Origin: Byssochlamys sp. IMV 00236
Lineage: Eukaryota; Ascomycota; Eurotiomycetes; Eurotiales; Thermoascaceae
NCBI GenBank assembly: GCA_001931875.2
Contig: MSJH02000815.1
Location: forward strand, 248,001 to 312,000
DNA: 64,000 nucleotides
Direction: 5' to 3'
In this document: in pieces, positions 58,442-64,000 of the stretch
How positions within the stretch are numbered: the first letter of the stretch is position 1
Layout: each line of letters begins with the position of its first letter
The notes under the pieces: model-generated
What the model saw: only the letters and a program-made list of their open reading frames with translations
Told to the model about the DNA's origin: nothing
Database searches by the model: none
Translations under genes and position numbers: made by a program

Positions 58442-59172
58442 TCACCACTCACTCTCATCCGCCTTTACCCACCAACTCATCTTATCCCTCTTGAAAGTCT
58501 CAAAGTCCCACTCGCCACTCTCCAATTGATCCTCACCCGCCGCCCACACATACACCACGGCATCGACCTCCTCCCCTTCATCCGCGAGCTCCGCTTCCGC
58601 CTTATCCAACATATCCCTCAAATGCTCATCCCCTCTCTTCGCAGTACTCTCTTCCGTCCTCCCCCCAACAGTGGAGGTACTGCGCAGGACGCGCACTCTC
58701 ACGGGCTTTTTCACATACTCATCCCCTTCGAACCGGTCAAGACGATAGACGTCACCATCAGTAAGGCCCGAAACGACGGTCCCTAACACAGAAGAGTCGG
58801 ACGAACTGCTGCTGGGGATAATTCCAGGATAATCAGCATTGCGGACACGATGACGGCGATATCCATGTAGAATGGCCGGTCGGATAGTCAGCATGTTTTT
58901 CTGCCAGGGTTCCGGGTCAGGACGGCCGTGGCATACGCGGTGGAGGATTTGGGGAGCCATGAGGGTTCCTGTGTTGTAGATGGAGATTGTGTTAGATTAG
59001 AGAGAGAGAGATTTTGATTAGTTGATGAATATAAAAAAATATGCTAGTGAGGATGGCATGATGATGATGGTTGGGTTCTAAGCTGATTCGATCAAAAGTT
59101 GTTTGATTTTTTTTTTTTTTTTCAAATTTCAATGAAACACCCACCGTAAAAGAAAAGAGTATGGTCCCCCAT
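58442..59172 (-). CDS. gamma-glutamylcyclotransferase/AIG2-like protein, 184 aa, two exons
   Basis: The first exon is only 28 nt (59172-59145), encoding MGDHTLFFY plus one base. The 176-nt intron (59144-58969) contains a T16 run and a CTAAC branch site, and ends ACACAG. Exon 2 is 58968-58442. Splicing rebuilds FFYGTLMAPQILHRVCHG, the family's YG-[ST]-L substrate-binding loop, which is divided by the intron. GVVSGLTDGDVYRLDRFEGDEYVK, seen as two shorter blocks, is the second conserved region and contains the catalytic-type Glu. AIG2/GGCT folds cleave or cyclise gamma-glutamyl groups; the exact substrate here is open. Cytosolic by lack of targeting signals. The start choice is strong because no other upstream Met supplies FFYG. 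Confidence 0.85.
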
Positions 59173-59778
59173 GATTTTTGTTCATGTGCTGGGAATTTCC
59201 CCAATCGAGATTCGTCGTGTTCTGCTTGCGTCGTGTAGGAAGGAAATGATAAATCAACAATGAGCGAATGATTTGTTCAAGTAAGTGATGCCGGAGAATA
59301 AGTAAGTAGTTAATTAAAACGTGCTTACGCCTTTTCTGAACCGAGATAAGTAAGTACGAAGACGTGAGAGATCTGATCTCAAAACCTAGCAAAATTCCAG
59401 ATTATCCCTCGCAGTAGCCATCTAACGCGGAGAAATATCTACCAACATCGTCATTGTTCTTCCTTCTCTCTCTTATCTTATCGGTCTCCTTCAACTTCCC
59501 CAGTTTCAGCTTGTTTGCTCTGTTTGCCTCCCATCCTTCCTTTCCCGCATCGCATCTCCGAAGCGTTCTTGAAGCTCCAGCTGGCCTGAACCGGAAAGCA
59601 ACCCCAGTCCCACGCGCGCGTCTCTCAGTCTTTTTTTCCTCTGCTCTCTCCTCTGGAGCGGAAAAAAGGATTGAGAAATATTCTCTTTCATTTTTGTATT
59701 TTTTTTTTTTTTGAATCGTTCATATACTATCCTGAAAGTGGGAAAAAGGAGGAATAACATTCAAGAGAAACCGCGGGG
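59173..59778. promoter_or_regulatory. divergent promoter region
   Basis: This 0.6 kb separates the AIG2-like gene (-) and Spc3 gene (+). The right half is C+T-rich (59450-59730), as in many Aspergillus 5' leaders, and ends in a T13 run. Confidence 0.45.
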
Positions 59779-60756
59779 ATGCATTCGACAATCAACCGCA
59801 CGCAAACCGTCTTCGGCTTCTTCACGACGGTAGCATTAACTGTCGCAGCGGCGATTGCGCTTTCAGTTCTGCTATATCCAGCTGATGACGTGACGAGTAG
59901 TGTGGAGTTGAAGAATGTGCAAGTGTATGTTTGTCTGTCCCCTTGTGTGTTTCTCGTCGTCGCAACGGGGGAGAAAGAAAGAAAGAAAGAAAGAAACAAG
60001 AAACTAATGATAATTCATGGGGAATGTAGGATCAAGGGCCGACCGCATTACTACTCTTCTAAAAAAGAGGAATACGCACGAATCAGTTTCGATTTGGATG
60101 CTGGTATGGAGACGACATCTTTCCTTTTCTTCTCTTCTCGCTTACTCGCAAGAGTGTTATTATCTATCTGTTTATCTATCTATCTATTTCCGAGATCTAC
60201 AAGACTAACAATTTCAATTCTCTCCATCGCAATAGACCTCTCTCCGCTATTTAACTGGAACACGAAACAACTCTTCGTCTACGTTTATGCTTCCTACCCT
60301 TCTTCCAGCGATGCCCTTGCAACCTCCGAATCCATCATTTGGGATAAGATCATCCCCGCTCCGGAATCGCCTTACTCGCCTAGCGTGTTGAAGGAGCGCT
60401 TCTTCCCTGCCAAGTCTACGTCGAAATCGAAGAGTCGGAGACAATCATCGTCTACCAAGCAGACACAGAAGAAAGGGGAGGGCAAGCCCGGTGTGCTGAA
60501 GCTGAGAAACCAGAAGCCAAAGTACCAGATCACGGACATCACCGGTAAGATGGCCGAGAGACAGAATGTCACGTTAACTGTGGGATGGAACGTGCAGCCG
60601 TGGGTTGGAGCACTCTGGTGGAGCGCTGGTACAGGAGCAGTCCCTCACACGTCAGGCCAGACCGGCCAGAGTAAGACCTTCGATCTTCCTCCGTTGAAAG
60701 GTACCCGGCAAGAGGGAGCAAATGGTGATGCGGCCAAGACGAAGGCGAACGCATGA
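59779..60756 (+). CDS. spc3: signal peptidase complex subunit 3 (Spc3/SPC22-23), 246 aa, three exons
   Basis: Exons: 59779-59924, 60030-60103 and 60236-60756. Both introns are multiples of three without stops, so an uninterrupted frame also exists, but it would insert unrelated low-complexity sequence including GAAA-repeat-coded Lys/Glu. The spliced protein starts MHSTINRTQTVFGFFTTVAL, with a single N-terminal membrane segment (about 12-35), the Spc3/SPC22 opening. The lumenal part contains VQVIKGRPHYYSSKKEEYAR, ISFDLDADLSPLFNWNTKQL, then VYASYPS and WNVQPWVGALWWS. Spc3 is essential for cleavage of secretory signal peptides in the ER. A basic Lys/Ser-rich insert at about 140-175 is larger than in yeast. 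NVTL is a possible N-glycosylation site. Confidence 0.93.
   Translation: MHSTINRTQTVFGFFTTVALTVAAAIALSVLLYPADDVTSSVELKNVQVYVCLSPCVFLVVATGEKERKKERNKKLMIIHGECRIKGRPHYYSSKKEEYARISFDLDAGMETTSFLFFSSRLLARVLLSICLSIYLFPRSTRLTISILSIAIDLSPLFNWNTKQLFVYVYASYPSSSDALATSESIIWDKIIPAPESPYSPSVLKERFFPAKSTSKSKSRRQSSSTKQTQKKGEGKPGVLKLRNQKPKYQITDITGKMAERQNVTLTVGWNVQPWVGALWWSAGTGAVPHTSGQTGQSKTFDLPPLKGTRQEGANGDAAKTKANA
59971..59996 (+). repeat. GAAA tetranucleotide microsatellite in Spc3 intron 1
   Basis: About six tandem GAAA units lie inside the first intron. A second tetranucleotide array (TATC-type, 60162-60186) lies in intron 2. Confidence 0.8.
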
Positions 60757-61134
60757 TAGCTTTTTCCTGAAAGACGAACATTGAAATTCTTTTGGGGCTG
60801 CAGCGATAACTATTCATTCTGTTTTCTGAAATAAACTATCTGCCTTGATGGGGCACCCGACGCTTGTAATATTGTAGAGAGCACATGATAAAAAAGGAAC
60901 GACGCATCAATCATAACCCTGTGTCACATTGAACTATTAAAATAGTATGAAATATTACCAACCATCCCGTGCGCATCATGGGAACCCCCGGATGCCACTG
61001 AGGAAACGCCATTACTGCGAGGCAACAATAAGACGATCGATATCCGAAAGCAGCCTCCTACCCGAAATTTTTTTTTTTTTTTTCATGTCAATTGGCGAAG
61101 AATCGTCATTGGATCATATGGAATCGGTCAGATC
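60757..61134. other. convergent 3' region
   Basis: This stretch between converging genes holds a T15 run near 61069-61083 and no gene. Confidence 0.5.
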
Positions 61135-61746
61135 TTAGGCTGCTGGAACTGTTCCATAAGTTGTGCCATAGTTGTTGCCAGCAGCCGCAGCCGGGGGAGC
61201 GTTGTGGTGATGGCCACCGTTTTGAATGCGGTCGGAGTAGACGCCAGGCGCCGGGCGGGCCGCGAAACGGCCCTCCGCACTCATCCGGCGGCGGTCATAG
61301 TAGATGTACTCCAGATAGAAGGCATGTATATGTCCCGGGAAATAACTATCGCATGTCAGCATGGATTGCCATAGCACATGTTTGATTTCCAAGGCGGACT
61401 GCTTACCCTAGGATTGTCAAGAGAATGTTGATGAGGAGATCTGCGCCGCAGCCAGCAACAAGGAACACTCCGACCGGAGGGACTGCAATGGAGGGAGTAT
61501 CAGCAATTATTGCTAAATAAAAGACTGATCAAGGGCGTATCCAGATGTCGAGACCAGATCTGGGTTCCTGACCCACATCCAAGGCAATTCCACCATATAG
61601 TTATCATAGTTCTGCGAGCACAAGCAAACCGCCATCCTTTCCAGATCGAACCTCGCAAACAAAAAGGGAAGACTCAATGGCTTGGAGATTCACATACTCA
61701 GAAGCGTGATGATGATCAAACAGATCATGCCTAGTGTGCCTGCCAT
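61135..61746 (-). CDS. Pmp3-family plasma-membrane proteolipid with extended tail, 111 aa, three exons
   Basis: Exons: 61746-61698, 61482-61407 and 61345-61135; introns are 215 and 61 nt. The joined protein begins MAGTLGMICLIIITLL, followed by IPPVGVFLVAGCGADLLINI and LLTILGYFPGHIHAFYLEYI. This is the complete Pmp3/UPF0057 signature: two hydrophobic helices with PP-x-GV and GCGAD-x-LINILLT-x-LGY-x-PG between. In yeast, Pmp3 and the Sna2-4 paralogues are small membrane proteins affecting membrane potential and cation tolerance. The C-terminal 55 residues are hydrophilic and rich in Gly, Asn, Ala and His (GGHHHNAPP), so it is more like the Sna3/Sna4 group than the 55-aa Pmp3. Confidence 0.92.
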
Positions 61747-62628
61747 TGTGATTTCCCTTGCAAGTCACAGGTATGCACTTTGTTCACTCTTCTCTGACTT
61801 GAACTGCAGGACTAACGTCCGCGGTTTCCGCTTTCGACTTCTCAACTGCAGCTGGTCCTCCTGTAATAAAGTAGCTCAGGAAGATGATTGCAAAATAAAG
61901 CACAAAGATGAGGACGGGAATGCTATCGTCGATCGGAGTGTATATCCGCTTCATGGGGAACAAGTATTAAGTGCAAAGAGAGTTTTGAAAGACAAAAGGA
62001 CAAGCTAGGAACTGCAGTTACGTCACACTGGAGGGCGTCACTGGACACGTCACGGCAAGATACAGTAGTTAGTTAGACGATGTGAAGATCGACAGCAGTT
62101 AGTCTAGTGAAACGATAGCTCAGCCATCCAGAGCAAAAGGAAGAGAGGAAAAAAAAAACAAAAGCCGCGGACGAGAAGGAACAGTCCACATGACGTCATC
62201 CGGCCCGACCACGGCGCCTGCCATTCTGGGAATAGCGCCAGGCCGTCAGGCACCGCGCAGGGCTTAGCGGTCGATCCATGGAGAAGCTCCTCACTACATA
62301 CTAGTACATAGTAACTTAGTCTACTGACTCTACCAGTCTAGACTCTACACTGTACAGTAACTGAGAACACTCCAGTCCGGCCAATAATGAATCCTTTGTT
62401 GAGTAACTACCTATCCTATCACCTGGTTCTAAACGAGTGTGAGTAGCTACTAGTGATGGAGCACTATACATGATATAACCTAAGGATGCCACACCAGAGA
62501 AGAATGTACATATTGACCGCGGAGAGAGAACGCGTAGCAATCAAAGCCCAACATATATGGGCGCAGACACAGAAATCATTGTACAGTGGCCAGGAGAAAC
62601 GATCAAAGAGTCCTAGAGAACAACTCGA
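61747..62628. other. intergenic region between two leftward genes
   Basis: This 0.88 kb carries the Pmp3-family promoter and the 3' end of the unrecognised gene. No other feature is visible. Confidence 0.5.
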
Positions 62629-64000
62629 TCAGTCAAAGACACCGCTACCAACGTTCCCAGCTTCCGCTTCGTCGTCAGCTTCTTCCCCATCATCGACGAT
62701 AAATACAGTGCCGTAGTCGCTACACCCGCTGCCAAGAGACTCAAAGAGAGACACCTGCGAGGTATTCTCGGAAGAGAACCAGATCGCTTCAGCGTTGGTG
62801 CCCAGAGACATACGTTCATCCTCGTGGATCTGTCTCATTCGCAGCAACAGTGCTAAAGCATCGTCACGGCGGATCAGCGGTGGCTCCTGGGGTTGTTCGA
62901 GCTCATCTTGTCTAGACTTCCCATCGGGAGCCGGTATTCGATATGTCTCTTCCGCGGTTTCATCGACCCCGCTCGTCGTCCCTCCAGAGGGATATGCAGT
63001 CGTATCATCCGATGAGAAGAATGGCCGCTTTGATTTATGTCCACTACGTTCATGGATATCTTGGCCTGACAAGATAGTGCTAGCCTCTCCCTTCGGTGGC
63101 GTGGGAGAATTTAGCGGCAGCTGACTCGCAGTAGCCATATCCCGTGTCCTTCTAACTTTGTATGAAAGACAGGATCTTATATCGTCCCACAGCTCCTCTG
63201 GACAGACAAGGCGCTCGACACTCTCACTGGGCATCACATGTTCCCCATCATTGCTTGACTGTAATTGGCGCCGAGGCCGTTGACGAGGGGTAGCAGCGAA
63301 ATCAATGAAATAGTCCGCTCGACGTCCAGGCTTTGATTCCTTAGCGAACTTCCACGCTGAGTATTTCGCTTCAAGATCGGCTGCGTTATTATCAAACCGA
63401 GGAACAGGACTGTTACAATCTGACGGGGTCGAGGGGTGTGGGTACTGCATCTTCTTCAAAGTAGATGGCCGAGATTTGTGAACAACTAGTGGAGCGGGCC
63501 TTGGAGGGTCAACGCAGTCAGGAGTTGCGTTGACGGGATAAGCGGAGCTGCTCTTGTTAGCTTGGATCTCGAGGTGTTCATGTCGATAATGATAAATATC
63601 AGGCACACCTTTGTGGCCAGAAAGCGATGCAGGAGAATATGTGTTATGAATATCAACATCCAATGGCGGGCGAGTAACCGGATCGCATATAGTTTCCTCT
63701 TTCGTGTCTGTCTCGTCCACTGCAAGGTTTTCCCGCGTGATGATGTCCAAGCTTCGATCTCGAGTATGATGAGAAAACCTCCGATTCCGCTGCAAAGTCA
63801 CCTGGTCCGTCTTTGGCATCACCCTGAGCCGTATTTGCGTTCTCATGGTCTGCTCCAACGTCGGAGTTCCGAAGTTCTCTACCAGCTCAGCTTTAACAAT
63901 TATGTCGAGTATATGGACAGATGATGGATCGTAGGGCTTTGTTTCGAGAAGTCTTCGGCGTACCGGCACTGTGCCAGAGAAACTGCCAACCTTGTGGTCA
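62629..64000 (-). CDS. unrecognised protein, 5'-truncated by the window edge
   Basis: The frame stays open from the window's right edge to a stop at 62629, at least 456 codons, so the start lies outside. I recognise no domain. Visible features are a basic opening (VPVRRRLLETKPYDPSSVHI), a hydrophilic middle with many Pro/Ser/Arg, DYFIDFAATPRQRPRRQL, then PEELWDDIRSCLSYKVRRTR and a short Leu-rich segment RDDALALLLRMRQIHEDER. The C-terminus is acidic (DDGEEADDEAEAG). There is no membrane segment. Composition suggests a largely disordered nuclear or cytoplasmic protein; nothing more can be said. Confidence 0.7.
   Translation of the reverse strand, partial: DHKVGSFSGTVPVRRRLLETKPYDPSSVHILDIIVKAELVENFGTPTLEQTMRTQIRLRVMPKTDQVTLQRNRRFSHHTRDRSLDIITRENLAVDETDTKEETICDPVTRPPLDVDIHNTYSPASLSGHKGVPDIYHYRHEHLEIQANKSSSAYPVNATPDCVDPPRPAPLVVHKSRPSTLKKMQYPHPSTPSDCNSPVPRFDNNAADLEAKYSAWKFAKESKPGRRADYFIDFAATPRQRPRRQLQSSNDGEHVMPSESVERLVCPEELWDDIRSCLSYKVRRTRDMATASQLPLNSPTPPKGEASTILSGQDIHERSGHKSKRPFFSSDDTTAYPSGGTTSGVDETAEETYRIPAPDGKSRQDELEQPQEPPLIRRDDALALLLRMRQIHEDERMSLGTNAEAIWFSSENTSQVSLFESLGSGCSDYGTVFIVDDGEEADDEAEAGNVGSGVFD

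Noticed and set aside
59779..60756. Spc3 as a single uninterrupted 325-codon frame
   Set aside because: Both intervening segments have GT...AG borders and encode repeats. Removing them restores the continuous Spc3 core.

Overview
The window is nuclear DNA from a filamentous ascomycete, almost certainly an Aspergillus or close relative. The evidence is short GT-AG introns (about 48-215 nt) with CTAAC-type branch sites, dense gene packing on both strands, and proteins of strong Pezizomycotina character: a SAT-KS-AT-PT-ACP-ACP-TE conidial-pigment polyketide synthase, an Abr2/YA-type laccase, Cyk3, a KDM5 demethylase and a Hda3-like subunit. Exon boundaries below were worked out by hand from reading phase, splice signals and continuity of conserved motifs; none was tested by transcript data.

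Layout. (1) 0.3-15 kb: a tiny secreted peptide (-), an AMMECR1-domain protein (+), a JmjN/ARID/PHD/JmjC H3K4-demethylase-type gene (+), an ACC deaminase/D-cysteine desulfhydrase-like enzyme (-) and, divergent from it, a DHH-family exopolyphosphatase (+). (2) 16-20 kb: a Cyk3-type SH3/transglutaminase-like cytokinesis protein (-) with a tandem repeat. (3) 20-35 kb: the pigment locus. A seven-exon laccase and a five-exon wA/Alb1-type non-reducing PKS lie head to tail (+), with unusually long gene-free flanks. (4) 35-48 kb: an Hda3-like chromodomain/coiled-coil subunit (-), a flavin monooxygenase (-), a large acidic Telo_bind-type protein (+) and a class II eIF4E (+). (5) 48-54 kb: an accessory-looking stretch with two near-identical interrupted tRNA-Ser genes (-), a decayed fragment resembling TFIIIC subunit tau95, and an intact three-exon gene of unknown function. 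(6) 54-64 kb: a Ulp2-type SUMO protease (+), a gamma-glutamylcyclotransferase/AIG2-like protein (-), signal peptidase subunit Spc3 (+), a Pmp3-family membrane proteolipid (-) and an unrecognised gene (-) that runs off the right edge.

How the genes work together. The PKS and laccase form the only obvious pathway: the PKS would make a YWA1-type naphthopyrone and the secreted laccase would polymerise it into conidial-wall pigment. The other genes are unrelated housekeeping or chromatin genes. The most unusual signal is in the two tRNA-Ser genes. Their intron begins GTAAGT, carries CTAAC and ends TAG, and only removal at those GT-AG borders, inside the anticodon itself, restores a correct tRNA-Ser(GCU). 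The usual tRNA intron position (37/38) does not.
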